A stretch of 51,382 nt of DNA from an uncultured Solobacterium sp. (GCA_900547815.1 URHY01000004.1:1-51382); one strand, 5' to 3'; positions 34,632-43,867 are shown, counted from the first letter of the stretch. The notes: generated from the letters alone by a model not told the origin. Numbers and translations: made by a program.

Positions 34632-35330
34632 TTGAACTTTATAAAAGAAGAAAATTTAGAGAATAGTTTAATTAGAAAAGGATTCGTTTCAGGTTTATTG
34701 ATGTCCACACTAGCATTAACATTACTAACAACGTCATCAGTAATTGGGGAAGAAAGCAAGGTCTATGCCAAGTCAAATGGCAAAGACTCAAATATCTTAA
34801 TGCGTGTAGATACAAAAAATGGAACGGAAGAATTAAAAGAAGAATTCGAAAAACAGATTCAAGATATCGAGGAAGAATCTAGCAAGAAACAAAATGAGCC
34901 GAAGAGCGTTGAAGAAATGATTATGGAACAACCAGACTTATTGAATGATGTACAGTTCATTCAAAATAATTATAATGTTGTTACACAAATCGTTTATTCG
35001 AAGCCATCTTTTTTACAATACATTAGCAATGTGAATGCACTTACTGCATCGAGTGGTGTTTATTATGGGCCTAGTGGCAAAGAAACATACTACAATTTAA
35101 ATATGTCAGGAGTTATTGATATTATGCGTGGTATGGGAAATAATGATGCATACTGGATCCGTGAAGATGGTGCGAAGATGTTGGGGGATTATGTTATTGT
35201 TGCAGCCGATTTGAATAAATATCCTAGGGGTACAATTTTAGATACTTCATTAGGAAAGGGAATCGTTTGCGATACTGGAAGTTTTACGCAAAATTCAGAT
35301 ACTCAATTAGATATTGCGACAGACTGGTAA
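34632..35330 (+). CDS. Secreted 3D/double-psi-barrel-like protein
   Basis: About 232 residues. A signal-peptide-like segment (GFVSGLLMSTLALTLLTTSS) is preceded by an unusual charged 20-residue lead, followed by an acidic linker and a C-terminal domain beginning SGVYYGPSGKETYYNLNM. DYVIVAADLNKYPRGTILDT and GKGIVCDTGSF are typical of 3D/double-psi barrels found in cell-wall lytic proteins of Firmicutes, which carry the catalytic Asp residues near the end (here DTGSF and DIATDW). TTG 34632, five nt behind GGAGG, is the likely start. A wall-remodelling role is inferred from the domain. A terminator follows at 35345-35371. Confidence 0.78.
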   Translation: MNFIKEENLENSLIRKGFVSGLLMSTLALTLLTTSSVIGEESKVYAKSNGKDSNILMRVDTKNGTEELKEEFEKQIQDIEEESSKKQNEPKSVEEMIMEQPDLLNDVQFIQNNYNVVTQIVYSKPSFLQYISNVNALTASSGVYYGPSGKETYYNLNMSGVIDIMRGMGNNDAYWIREDGAKMLGDYVIVAADLNKYPRGTILDTSLGKGIVCDTGSFTQNSDTQLDIATDW

Positions 35331-35344
35331 TATATATGAGTAAA

Positions 35345-35404
35345 AAAGTAGAAGTGCTTCTACTTTTTTTGTATTCCATTAAAAAATGGCATCCGAAGAT
35401 GCCA
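35345..35404. terminator. Two opposed terminators between convergent genes
   Basis: For the plus strand, GTAGAAG/CTTCTAC with T7 (35348-35370). For the minus strand, TGGCATC/GATGCCA with a TTCG tetraloop and six T (35381-35404). Confidence 0.88.
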
Positions 35405-35407
35405 AAT

Positions 35408-36217
35408 TCATTTTTCTTTTGGGTTTATTAATTGTTTTTGTATTTTAGAAACAGGGTTGAATGTTGTAAGTTTTTTTGTGTTTATTGTCATACCACTAAT
35501 GGTTTGTATAAACCACAAGAAGAATAGAATCACAAGGATAGGTATTACACAAGATGTTACAATCATAATGGCTGTTGCTTCCATGAAATTGTTTAATGAT
35601 TTATTAAACATGTTTGTATATTTTTGAGCTGTTGAGGAAAATTTTTCAGCTACTTTTTCAAAGAAATTTTTATTTTCTTTATCCTTCTTGATTTTTTTCT
35701 GGATGTTGTTGGCATTATCAATCGTTTCTTGAATACTTGTCTCATATGTGGCTTCAATTGTTTTAGATAATTTTACACTACAAGGCACGATTAGACACAT
35801 AGCTATGGCCATAATGCTAATCTTAATACATACAATCCTTAACCAATCCCATTTTATGACATTGTTGACTAGCCATGCCAAACAGAGTAGGGGAATGATG
35901 TATTTAAAGGTAACCATACAAGTGAGTGTCAAAGAGTATTTTTCTAAATAGATAGCTCCTAGAACTAATAAGAATTTTGAACTTAAATCCGCTAAGCCAT
36001 TCGCAATGGGAGTTCCTGTATCTCCTGGTAAAATGGTAATGGCTGTAGAGATGGCAGCACTCGATGCGGCAAGTGTCATGACTGTATTTCTTTTTTCATC
36101 TAAATATTGAATGGATTGTTCATGAAACTTAGGTGTTGATGTTTTTTGTGCAACCATATAGAAGCTTGATAAACCAATAAGAATGGGTAAAAGCCATTTT
36201 AAAACAGATTTGTACAT
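35408..36217 (-). CDS. Conserved membrane protein of unknown function
   Basis: 269 residues. An N-terminal membrane anchor (WLLPILIGLSSFYMV) is followed by TAITILPGDTGTPIANGLAD, a motif I know from uncharacterised Firmicute membrane proteins. Three more hydrophobic segments (KYIIPLLCLAWLV, IVCIKISIMAIAMCLIVPC, MIVTSCVIPILVILFFLWF) and a charged extracytoplasmic or cytoplasmic coiled-coil-like stretch (IQETIDNANNIQKK to SSTAQKYT) complete it. No catalytic motif is visible. It is monocistronic and divergent from lemA. Confidence 0.75.
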   Translation of the reverse strand: MYKSVLKWLLPILIGLSSFYMVAQKTSTPKFHEQSIQYLDEKRNTVMTLAASSAAISTAITILPGDTGTPIANGLADLSSKFLLVLGAIYLEKYSLTLTCMVTFKYIIPLLCLAWLVNNVIKWDWLRIVCIKISIMAIAMCLIVPCSVKLSKTIEATYETSIQETIDNANNIQKKIKKDKENKNFFEKVAEKFSSTAQKYTNMFNKSLNNFMEATAIMIVTSCVIPILVILFFLWFIQTISGMTINTKKLTTFNPVSKIQKQLINPKEK

Positions 36218-36288
36218 AATGAGTATTCCTTTCTACATTTCTAATTTTATCACAAATAATGTATAATTGTTTCAAGGAGGATATGACT

Positions 36289-36834
36289 ATGATTTTAATT
36301 ATTGTTCTAGTTGTTATTTTAGTTTTGTTGGGGTTGTTCTTTATGTCAAGCTACAACAGACTTGTTCGTCTATCGAATAGAGTAGATGAAGGTTTTTCTA
36401 CAATGGACGTGTATTTGAAGAAACGTTTTGATTTGATTCCTAACTTAGTAGAAACAGTAAAGGGTTATGCAAAACATGAGGCGGATACATTGAGTTCAGT
36501 GATTGCACAAAGAAATATGGCAAAAACATCTAAGGATGTTATGGATAGTGAAAATAAAATCACAAATGCTATCCAAGGTATTTTTGCGGTTGCTGAACAA
36601 TATCCGGATTTAAAGGCAAATACAAATTTTATGGATCTTCAAAATCAATTGAAGCATGTTGAAGAAGATATTGCCAATGCACGTAAATACTACAATGCAT
36701 TAGTTCGTGAATATAATGATGTGATTATGAGTGTTCCTACAAATATTGTTGCAGGATTATTCCATTTTGAAAAGAAAACGATGTTTGAAGTGGCCAATGC
36801 TTCGGAAAGAGAAAATGTTCAAGTTAAATTTTAA
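36289..36834 (+). CDS. lemA: LemA family protein
   Basis: 181 residues. One N-terminal membrane helix (MILIIVLVVILVLLGLFFMS) and a helical domain with YNRLVRLSNRVDEGFSTMDV, KKRFDLIPNLVETVKGYAKH and ARKYYNALVREYND, the LemA hallmarks. The family forms an extracellular or periplasmic helical bundle of poorly known role and very often pairs with a DUF2207 or TPM-like membrane protein, as here: the next gene starts 20 nt before this stop. ATG 36289, eight nt behind AAGGAGG, was preferred over upstream in-frame ATGs. Confidence 0.95.
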   Translation: MILIIVLVVILVLLGLFFMSSYNRLVRLSNRVDEGFSTMDVYLKKRFDLIPNLVETVKGYAKHEADTLSSVIAQRNMAKTSKDVMDSENKITNAIQGIFAVAEQYPDLKANTNFMDLQNQLKHVEEDIANARKYYNALVREYNDVIMSVPTNIVAGLFHFEKKTMFEVANASERENVQVKF

Positions 36835-38689
36835 GAAGGTCTTGGCCTTCTTATTCGCATTTATTTTATGCTTTGGATGTATCAATGTATATGCGGATAA
36901 TGGAGGCTATACGATCGATAATTATGCGGTGAATGCCACATATAATTCGAATAATACAATTGATGTCAAAGAAGTAATCGATGTAAATTTTAGTAGTTAT
37001 CGCCATGGAATCTATCGTAATATTCCAGAAACGATGTATATTAATCGAGATGAAAAGTATAAGTTAAAAATTCAAGATATCAATGTATTAAATGATGAGT
37101 ATGAAGTAGATAGTGATTCAGGAAATAGAGTGATTCAAATAGGGAGTGCAGACTATACGATCATTGGCCCTCACACCTATACATTAACTTATAAAATTGT
37201 AATTCCAGAAGATTATCATTCAGACTTAGATTTTATCTATTATTCTGTACTAGGAAATAACTGGGATACAACAATTAATCATTTTAGTTTTAATGTGCAA
37301 TTTGAAAAGGCTTTGACAGAAGATGAGATGTCTAATATTGAAGTTTTTAGTGGAAGTCTAGGAAATCAATCCAATGATTTAAATGTTATGCCTATTATTA
37401 CGTCTACTTCTATTAGTGGAGATGTTTATAATATTGGAGCTAAACAAGCCATTACTCTTTTTGGTAAATTAAGACAAGGCTATTTTGTGGGTGCCAAACA
37501 AACTACTTCAAAGATCCCATTTATCTTTTTGGGTTTAGCTATTTTATTTGGCCTATACAGTTTGATTCGTGCTCTTCTTTTAAAGAAAACGCATATCACA
37601 CCGATTGTAAATTTCTATCCACCAAAAGATATGGATCCAGCTATGGTTGGAACCATTGTCGATGAATCGGTTGACCAAGAAGATTTAATGGCCTTGATTC
37701 CATATTGGGCAAGTAAGGGGTATTTAACCATTTCTGAAAAAGAGGATGATTTGGTTCTTACTAAGCAAGAGAATCATGAACCGCCGATTTTAAAACATCA
37801 AAAGAAAATTTATAATGGATTGTTTAAAACTAAAAATAGTGTGAAATTATCAAAACTATCAAGTAAGTTTGGTAAGGCTATAGATGATGCCAAAGAAGCT
37901 TTGAATAATGAATTTAGTGCTGATAAAAAACTTTCTACTATTGATCATGGCTTTGTGACAACCATTCTTGCCTTGATTTGTATGATTGTATGTATCTTAT
38001 TTAATACAAGATATAGTATCCTTGATAATTTGATTGAAACCATTTTAGCAACATTTAGCTTTGTGCTTATGATGGTCTTAAATTATTCTGCAGCTGCAAT
38101 AAATGTATTTAACAAGAGTAAACTTGGTGTATTAAAGAAAATTTTGAGTATTGCGTTTATTTTAATTCTTGCATACTTTATATACCGACAATGTGATTCG
38201 ATTCTAAGTCTTGTTCCATTTGAATTTATGATGATAGGCATTGTGGTTGTTTCACTACCAATTCTTTTGGTTTCTAAATTTAATGTGGTAAGTAACTACT
38301 TCAAAAGTGTAGCTCCTGAGTTATTAGGCTTTAAAGACTTTGTTGAAAAGGCAGAAGTTCCACAATTGGAAAAACTATCTATGGAAAATCCATCCTACTA
38401 CTATGATGTCATTCCATATGCGATGGTCTTTGGATTATCTGAGATGTGGACAAAGAAATTTAGTACGATTCCTTTGGCACAACCAGATTGGTATGATTCT
38501 TATTATTCAGATCCATATACTTCTTATTTCTATTATCGAATGCTTACAAGAAGTATGTATGAACCGATTCATGAGAATTTATTGGATTATCAAACAGAAC
38601 AAATGAAAAGTACAGCCGATAGCATGGGCTCTAGCTTTGGTGGCTTTTCTGGTGGAGGCGCCGGTGGCGGAGGCGGCGGAAGCTGGTAA
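36815..38689 (+). CDS. DUF2207 membrane protein with Gly-rich tail
   Basis: 624 residues from ATG 36815, overlapping lemA. A signal peptide (KKVLAFLFAFILCFGCINVYA) is followed by the DUF2207 extracellular beta domain (SSYRHGIYRNIPE, GPHTYTLTYKI), a membrane helix near 240-260, a cytoplasmic part (PPKDMDPAMVGTIVDE, LIPYWASKGYL), three more helices (about 380-470), and a Gly-rich end (SSFGGFSGGG...). The layout is standard for the partner of LemA; function is unknown, with envelope integrity proposed. GGAAAGAG serves as ribosome site. A terminator follows. Confidence 0.92.
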   Translation: MFKLNFKKVLAFLFAFILCFGCINVYADNGGYTIDNYAVNATYNSNNTIDVKEVIDVNFSSYRHGIYRNIPETMYINRDEKYKLKIQDINVLNDEYEVDSDSGNRVIQIGSADYTIIGPHTYTLTYKIVIPEDYHSDLDFIYYSVLGNNWDTTINHFSFNVQFEKALTEDEMSNIEVFSGSLGNQSNDLNVMPIITSTSISGDVYNIGAKQAITLFGKLRQGYFVGAKQTTSKIPFIFLGLAILFGLYSLIRALLLKKTHITPIVNFYPPKDMDPAMVGTIVDESVDQEDLMALIPYWASKGYLTISEKEDDLVLTKQENHEPPILKHQKKIYNGLFKTKNSVKLSKLSSKFGKAIDDAKEALNNEFSADKKLSTIDHGFVTTILALICMIVCILFNTRYSILDNLIETILATFSFVLMMVLNYSAAAINVFNKSKLGVLKKILSIAFILILAYFIYRQCDSILSLVPFEFMMIGIVVVSLPILLVSKFNVVSNYFKSVAPELLGFKDFVEKAEVPQLEKLSMENPSYYYDVIPYAMVFGLSEMWTKKFSTIPLAQPDWYDSYYSDPYTSYFYYRMLTRSMYEPIHENLLDYQTEQMKSTADSMGSSFGGFSGGGAGGGGGGSW

Positions 38690-38724
38690 GAGATGAATAT
38701 TTGGGTGATGAGCCCGCGTAACTT

Positions 38725-38753
38725 GGTAGGTGTTGTGCACCTACCTTTTCGTA
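38725..38753 (+). terminator. Terminator behind the lemA operon
   Basis: GGTAGGTG/CACCTACC with a TTGTG loop is followed by TTTTC. A second hairpin, GGTAGGC/GCCTACC (near 38773-38792), shares the same sequence core and looks like a copy. Confidence 0.8.
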
Positions 38754-38863
38754 TTCAATATAAAAAGAAATGGGTAGGCGTACAGGCCTACCTTCAGTAT
38801 ACGGGGGTTTCACCCTAATACATGTTCATTATCATAAAATAAGCATTTAGTTTAATTCTTTTT

Positions 38864-39218
38864 GAATATTTAAGATAATCTAAAGAAGTTTAAAAAGAAA
38901 AAGACGCATAATTCTTATACTTTAAATGGTTCTCTTTCACTAGAAATTGTACGATCCATTGCAAACTTAATTTTGATAAACATGTTTGGGTGGCAGTTGA
39001 GATAATGTCTTTGAAAAAAGTGTTCAATTCGTACTAGCATCGTATACGTCGTAAGTTTTAGGTGTAAATTTGCGAAAGGATTGTTAATTTTAGAATAACT
39101 TCGGATTCTACACATGAAAGTTCCAACAAAAACAACGTAAGTGTAAGGTGAATATTTAAGATTTTAGAGTGTAATCTAAAGAGGTTTAAAAAGAAAAAGA
39201 CAGATAATTCTTATACTA
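38864..39218. repeat. Duplicated gene tail bracketing a decayed minus-strand ORF
   Basis: 38864-38922 and 39150-39218 share GAATATTTAAGAT, then TTTAAAAAGAAAAAGAC and ATAATTCTTATACT in direct orientation. Between them, the minus-strand opening 39115-38915 (66 codons, RIEHFFQRHYLNCHPN, SSEREPFKV) has coding-like character but no recognisable family; its stop lies inside the left repeat. On the minus strand AAAGACAGA/TCTGTCTTTTT (39190-39235) is a terminator for the nuclease gene at 39250. The pattern suggests duplication and loss of a former gene next to it. Confidence 0.5.
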
Positions 39219-39249
39219 TAAGTGTTTTCTGTCTTTTAATTTAATGACA

Positions 39250-39801
39250 TTACTTTTCATATATTGTTCTAGAATAAGTTTCTTCATTTTTTCTTCGTTC
39301 TCTTATTCTTTTGATTTGATAAGTTGCTTTCACTTCTAATGAATGGCGAGCTTTTCTTAAGCTTCTTGCATGCAGATTGGAGTCAATAAATGCAACGGCA
39401 GAATCTTTAGTGTCATTTCTTAAGGCTAAAGGAAAATTTCTTGTTTGAGTATACAAAACATCGACTAAAAGTACATCATTAATGTTTCCGTAGATCATTT
39501 CATCAATTTCTTCGATAATATTTAACTTGCCTTTAATGCTATTCCAGTCTTTCTTTTGATTATCATTAATGTTTTGTTTTGTGATTATTCCATTTATACA
39601 GTTTTTGTAAAAATCATTGGAACTTAAGAAAGAAGAGATACCAGTTAAATGTTTAAAATCATCTTTATTAAATTGTATTTCGAACACTTGATTGTCTTCG
39701 GTGGTAAGTTCAAAATAATGTCCGACCAATCGACTGTATTTTCTGGCTCCAACAACACATGAATTTATAATTCTTTGTTTTCTCGTATCACTAACTCTCA
39801 T
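39250..39801 (-). CDS. PBECR4-like nuclease, candidate toxin
   Basis: 183 residues, basic at the C-terminus. After a short lead, KYSRLVGHYFELTT and FEIQFNKDDFKHLTGISSF match the start of the PBECR4 domain (Phage-Barnase-EndoU-ColicinE5/D-RelE-like nuclease 4) as I remember it; FYKNCINGIIT, VLLVDVLYTQTRNFPLALRN and HARSLRKARHSLEV complete it. Such folds are metal-independent RNases in phage-carried and polymorphic toxins. No signal peptide, no protein antitoxin and no phage genes are nearby. Instead a promoter, a structured repeat RNA and a terminator precede the gene on the same strand, and GGAG lies 12 nt before ATG 39801. This is the layout of a type III toxin. The domain assignment is from memory and needs a profile search; the RNA partnership is an inference. 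Confidence 0.65.
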   Translation of the reverse strand: MRVSDTRKQRIINSCVVGARKYSRLVGHYFELTTEDNQVFEIQFNKDDFKHLTGISSFLSSNDFYKNCINGIITKQNINDNQKKDWNSIKGKLNIIEEIDEMIYGNINDVLLVDVLYTQTRNFPLALRNDTKDSAVAFIDSNLHARSLRKARHSLEVKATYQIKRIRERRKNEETYSRTIYEK

Positions 39802-39815
39802 ATATATTTTAACTC

Positions 39816-39850
39816 CAAAAAAATGGATACAACATTTGTATCCATTTTTG
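39816..39850 (-). terminator. Terminator between repeat RNA and nuclease gene
   Basis: ATGGATACAA (39823-39832) pairs with TTGTATCCAT (39836-39845) around a 3-nt loop; on the minus strand the stem runs into TTTTTTT and then the GGAG ribosome site of the nuclease gene. Confidence 0.88.
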
Positions 39851-40057
39851 TCTTCACTTAAACTGGTTTCATTCTGACTGCGCAGACTCGTTGTAAAAAC
39901 AACAATTGGCTGGGTCTGTCAGGCAACCCATGACCTACGACTTTACTGGTTGTCGCCACCCTCGCTGTAATAACAGCACTAGGCTGAGCTTTTTGGACGG
40001 CTCAATATCCACAGTTTTTTAAGATGCCAGTTACATCTAAAGACATCACTGCCTTCA
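39850..40057 (-). ncRNA. Repeat RNA with two 74-nt pseudoknot-hairpin units
   Basis: On the minus strand, unit A has GGA (40010-40008), GAGC (40003-40000), TCC (39997-39995) and GCTC (39989-39986), so GGA/TCC and GAGC/GCTC form an H-type pseudoknot. Unit B has AGG (39936-39934), GGGT (39929-39926), CCT (39923-39921) and ACCC (39915-39912). Loop lengths are the same in both (4, 2 and 5 nt). Each is followed by AGCC, four nt, and a hairpin: GCTGT/ACAGC (39977-39964) in A, GTTGT/ACAAC (39903-39890) in B, then GAG. All three helices differ by compensatory changes, strong internal evidence for the fold. A third pseudoknot is possible near the 5' end (CAGT/ACTG with AGATG/CATCT). Probable role: RNA antitoxin of the nuclease downstream. 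Confidence 0.72.
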
Positions 40058-40062
40058 CTTTT

Positions 40063-40090
40063 ATTGTACCAATTTTAAAAAAATAAGCAA
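40063..40090 (-). promoter_or_regulatory. Extended -10 promoter of the repeat RNA
   Basis: On the minus strand TTGCTT (40085-40090) and TACAAT (40063-40068) are 16 nt apart, and TGG just before the -10 makes it an extended -10 site. The start would be near 40056, shortly before the first structured segment. Confidence 0.65.
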
Positions 40091-40189
40091 CAACAAATGT
40101 AGATTATATAAATGCTTAAAATTTCAGGGGGTTCATCAACTTGAATATTTCTTTTCTTTGTTTAGTATACATAGTGATTATTTTGCTTG

Positions 40190-40215
40190 AAAAAAAAGAC
40201 TTGGAATTATCCAAG
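40190..40215 (-). terminator. Terminator behind typA
   Basis: On the minus strand CTTGG/CCAAG with an ATAATT loop is followed by TC and eight T. Confidence 0.85.
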
Positions 40216-40217
40216 CC

Positions 40218-42047
40218 TTATTGAGCATTCATCTTTTGACGATATAAGTTACGACGATCTAAAGCTGTTAAACCTTTTTTACGGATACGAATTGCATCTG
40301 GCGTAACTTCTACTAATTCATCATCGTTGATCCATTCTAATGCTTCTTCTAGTGAGAAGATTTTTGGTGGAGTTAATAACATAGCTTCATCACGACCACT
40401 TGAACGGATAGCAGTTAATTTCTTGTTCTTTAATGGGTTTACATCTAAGTCGATGTTTTTAGAGCTTTGACCAATGATCATACCTTCATAAACTGGTGTT
40501 TGTGGAGAAATGAATAACTGACCACGTTCTTGAAGGTTCCACAATGCATAAGTCATTGCTTCACCAGTTTCAGTTGAAATCATAGCACCTTCCATACGTT
40601 GTGCGATTTCTCCTTTATATGGTTCATAACCACTGATACGACGAACTAATGTACCTTCACCGTGTGTATCATTGATAAATTCAGATCTAAAACCTAATAG
40701 TCCACGAGTCGGTGCTGTATACACGATTTTAACATATCCATTTTCTTCAGACATGTCTTGCATAACACCCTTACGAAGATTTAATTTGTTGATGATGGTT
40801 CCTGAATATTCTTCTGGAGCTAAACATACAACTTCTTCGATTGGTTCTACTTTATGTCCATTTTCATCTTTGTGTAGGATAACCTCTGGCTTAGAAACAG
40901 CTAGTTCATAACCTTCACGACGCATATTTTCAATTAATACGGAAATATGTAATTCACCACGACCACTAACTTTGAAACAATCAGCTGAATCGGTTGGTTC
41001 AACCTTTAATCCAACGTTTACTTCTAGTTCTTTTTCAAGTCTTTCTTTTAAGTTACGACTTGTCACGTACTTACCACTCTGTCCTGCAAATGGACTTGAG
41101 TTAACATGGAAGTTCATAGATAGAGTTGGCTCTTCAATTTCAATGTGTTCCATTGGTTCAATGTGATCGGCTGTACAGATTGTATCACCAATACTGATAT
41201 CTGGCATACCCGCAATAACAACGATATCTCCTGAATGTGCTTCTTGAACACTTGTTCTAGACAATCCTTTATATACGAATAATTTTGATAAGCTTTCTTT
41301 GGCATTCAATCCAGATTGGTTACAACGAATATATTGTTGTCCTTGTTTTAAAACACCTGAATATAAACGTCCAATTCCTAAACGACCAATGTATTCATCG
41401 TATGCCAAGGCAGATACTTGCATTTGAAGAGGTTCTTCATCCATATCTGGATATACATCACAATGTTTTAAGATTGTGTCGAATAATGGGTCGATGTTGT
41501 CGCTTGGAGTTTTAAGATCGTATTGAACACGTCCTTCTCTAGCTACACCATAAAGGATAGGGAAGTCTAATTGTTCGTCGTTCGCATTTAAGTCTAAGAA
41601 TAATTCATAAACTTCATCGACAACTTCTTCAGCTCTTTGGTCTTTCTTATCAATCTTGTTGATCAATAGAATTGGTTTTAATCCAATTTCCAAAGCTTTT
41701 GATAATACGAAACGAGTTTGAGGCATTGGACCTTCACTAGCATCGACTAATAAGATAACTGTATCTACGGTACGGATAATACGTTCAACTTCACTTGAGA
41801 AGTCGGCGTGGCCTGGCGTATCTACAATATTAATTTTTACACCGTTATGAATAACGGAACAGTTTTTAGAATAAATCGTAATTCCACGTTCACGTTCTAG
41901 ATCGTTTGAGTCCATGATACAGTTAACAACTTCTTCGTTGTCACGGAAAACATCACTTTGTCTTAAAAACGCATCAACTAACGTACTTTTACCGGCATCA
42001 ACGTGGGCGATAACGGCAATGTTAAGAATTTTTTCTTTATTGGACAT
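40218..42047 (-). CDS. typA: Ribosome-associated GTPase TypA/BipA
   Basis: 609 residues, the usual size. G motifs are clear: [14 protein letters not shown] (G1), RERGITI (G2), DTPGHADF (G3), NKIDK (G4). EF-G-like domains III and V and the TypA-specific C-terminal domain ([38 protein letters not shown]) follow. It binds 70S ribosomes at the EF-G site and aids ribosome assembly and cold or stress adaptation. The start at 42047 ([15 protein letters not shown]) was chosen since family members begin here; the extra 15 upstream codons have no support. Monocistronic. Confidence 0.97.
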   Translation of the reverse strand: MSNKEKILNIAVIAHVDAGKSTLVDAFLRQSDVFRDNEEVVNCIMDSNDLERERGITIYSKNCSVIHNGVKINIVDTPGHADFSSEVERIIRTVDTVILLVDASEGPMPQTRFVLSKALEIGLKPILLINKIDKKDQRAEEVVDEVYELFLDLNANDEQLDFPILYGVAREGRVQYDLKTPSDNIDPLFDTILKHCDVYPDMDEEPLQMQVSALAYDEYIGRLGIGRLYSGVLKQGQQYIRCNQSGLNAKESLSKLFVYKGLSRTSVQEAHSGDIVVIAGMPDISIGDTICTADHIEPMEHIEIEEPTLSMNFHVNSSPFAGQSGKYVTSRNLKERLEKELEVNVGLKVEPTDSADCFKVSGRGELHISVLIENMRREGYELAVSKPEVILHKDENGHKVEPIEEVVCLAPEEYSGTIINKLNLRKGVMQDMSEENGYVKIVYTAPTRGLLGFRSEFINDTHGEGTLVRRISGYEPYKGEIAQRMEGAMISTETGEAMTYALWNLQERGQLFISPQTPVYEGMIIGQSSKNIDLDVNPLKNKKLTAIRSSGRDEAMLLTPPKIFSLEEALEWINDDELVEVTPDAIRIRKKGLTALDRRNLYRQKMNAQ

Positions 42048-42156
42048 ACTGTCACTCACTTTCCTGTCAAAAACAGTACAATTATAAAGCAAGAAACCTT
42101 AAAACTCAATAAAATGTGCTATAATAAAACAAAAATTTTCTGAAAGGGGTAACACC

Positions 42157-42900
42157 ATGCAAGTACAATATATAAAAGAGTATTCAAATTGTTTGGATCG
42201 TGAAATGGAATATAAAATCTATGGTCAAGGCGGTAAGTTGTGTTTGGCTATTCCAAGTCAAAATGGACGTTTCTTTGAATGGGAAGATCGAGGCATGATT
42301 CATGAAGTTTCTAAATGGATCGAAGCCAATCAATTGACGATCGTAACGTGTGATACTTTGGATTTAGAAACATGGTCCTATCCTTATAATACAAAGGTTC
42401 GTATGTTGAAACATGAATTATGGTTTGAATATATTTTGACTGAACTTATTCCTAGTGTTCAAGAAAAAATGAATATTCATGAAAAGTGGATGGTAACTGG
42501 AGCAAGTCTAGGGGCAACGCATGCCGCAAATTTGATTTTCCGGTTTCCTAAACAATTCGATACCTTATTAGCCCTATCTGGTATTTATGATACAGAATTA
42601 TTCTATGGCGATTATCATGATGAAAATACATATCATAATAATCCATGTGCCTACATGAAAAATATGTCTTTAGATCATCCCTATATGGAATTGTATAAAC
42701 AATCTAAATTGATTTTCTGTGTTGGACAAGGTGATTGGGAACAAGAATGTGTTGAATCCTTAAGACAATTCAGCACCATTTTATATGATCAACACATCGA
42801 GACTTGGTGTGATTTTTGGGGCTATGATGTCTATCATGACTGGCCTTGGTGGAAGGTACAACTACAGTATTTTATGGAGCAAATATTTAAGGAGTCGTAA
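42157..42900 (+). CDS. Esterase-D-type alpha/beta hydrolase
   Basis: 247 residues. The nucleophile elbow GASLGA (Ser near 115) lies in a PF00756-like fold (KWMVTGASLGATHAANLIFR, LLALSGIYDTELFYGDYHD, VYHDWPWWK with the likely catalytic His). Asp near GQGDWEQE is the probable acid. Similar proteins are annotated as esterases or S-formylglutathione-hydrolase relatives; substrate unknown. It has no signal peptide, so it is cytosolic. It is followed after 2 nt by a Fic gene whose ribosome site lies in its last codons, so the two are co-translated. Confidence 0.85.
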   Translation: MQVQYIKEYSNCLDREMEYKIYGQGGKLCLAIPSQNGRFFEWEDRGMIHEVSKWIEANQLTIVTCDTLDLETWSYPYNTKVRMLKHELWFEYILTELIPSVQEKMNIHEKWMVTGASLGATHAANLIFRFPKQFDTLLALSGIYDTELFYGDYHDENTYHNNPCAYMKNMSLDHPYMELYKQSKLIFCVGQGDWEQECVESLRQFSTILYDQHIETWCDFWGYDVYHDWPWWKVQLQYFMEQIFKES

Positions 42901-42902
42901 GT

Positions 42903-43838
42903 ATGATAAATAAAGTAAAAACAATTAAAAATGAATTGATTTCACAAATGAACATGAAAGTTAAAGGAAATATTTATCATTGGACTCAAATTAATTTTGC
43001 GTTTAATTCCAACAAAATAGAGGGTTCGAGACTATCGAAGGATCAAACAGAACAAATATTTGAAACAAATAATATGTTTATTGAACCTAAGGATAAAGAA
43101 TTAGTTCCTTTAGATGATGCACTAGAAGCACGAAATCATTTTCGGTTGTTTGATTATATGTTAAAAACTGTGGATGAACCTCTGTCAAAAGAAATGATGA
43201 TTCAAATGAATATGATTTTGAAAAGGGGTACGTCTTATGAGGATAATCCAGCATATAATGTAGGTGGTTTTAAAGTAAGAGAAAATGGGATTGGGCTGAT
43301 AAATCCTTTTAAAACGACAAAACCAGCGGATGTTGAAACAGAAATAGATGTTTTGTTGGAAAAGTTTCAAAATAAAGGGATTTTATCGTTTGAAGATATT
43401 GTAGAATTTCATGTTTGTTTTGAAAGAATACATCCGTTTGGAGATGGAAATGGACGCACTGGACGGATGATTATGTTTAAACAATGTCTACAGAATAATC
43501 GGACTCCATTTGTACTATTAGATCGTGATCGGGCGTTTTATCTTCGTGGCTTAAAAGAATGGGATTTTGAAAGAAATTATTTAATTGATACTCTTTTAAC
43601 GCAACAAGATATTTATGCATCTCTTTGCGAACAATTTGATATATTTAAAGATTTCGGTCAAAAAGAGTTGTCAAAAAATAAGATTGTTGACGAAAATGAA
43701 CAATATGTTTTGTTTGAAATAGATGAAGGAATGTATCAACTTGTAGCGGATGATCAAGTCATTGGGGAAACAGAAAAGAACAATATTTGTGATGCATTAG
43801 AGTCAATCAAAAGCCAAAAAGTCAAATTAGAGTTTTAA
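42903..43838 (+). CDS. Fic family protein (probable AMP transferase)
   Basis: 311 residues. The Fic motif HPFGDGNGRTGR starts near residue 177, with catalytic His, anion-binding GDGNGR and final Arg all present. The N-terminal SNKIEGSRLS fits the inhibitory helix motif [S/T]xxxE[G/N], whose Glu blocks ATP from within, so this is a self-inhibited (class II) Fic protein. Such enzymes transfer AMP to protein hydroxyls; targets in Firmicutes are mostly unknown. No separate antitoxin gene is needed or present. A C-terminal extension (about 250-311) has no recognised fold. The terminator AAGGAGTAG/CTACTCCTT with TTTTG follows at once. Confidence 0.93.
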   Translation: MINKVKTIKNELISQMNMKVKGNIYHWTQINFAFNSNKIEGSRLSKDQTEQIFETNNMFIEPKDKELVPLDDALEARNHFRLFDYMLKTVDEPLSKEMMIQMNMILKRGTSYEDNPAYNVGGFKVRENGIGLINPFKTTKPADVETEIDVLLEKFQNKGILSFEDIVEFHVCFERIHPFGDGNGRTGRMIMFKQCLQNNRTPFVLLDRDRAFYLRGLKEWDFERNYLIDTLLTQQDIYASLCEQFDIFKDFGQKELSKNKIVDENEQYVLFEIDEGMYQLVADDQVIGETEKNNICDALESIKSQKVKLEF

Positions 43839-43866
43839 AGGAGTAGCGTGTAACTACTCCTTTTGT
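43838..43866. terminator. Terminator between fic and the MATE gene
   Basis: AAGGAGTAG/CTACTCCTT around CGTGTAA is followed by TTTTG. As the genes converge it may serve both, although the minus-strand side has few T. Confidence 0.75.
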
Positions 43867-43867
43867 G

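Noticed and set aside
39801..40090. Tandem glycine, THF or fluoride riboswitch upstream of the nuclease gene
   Set aside because: None of the conserved cores I know for these classes is present, and the fixed pseudoknot geometry differs from all of them.
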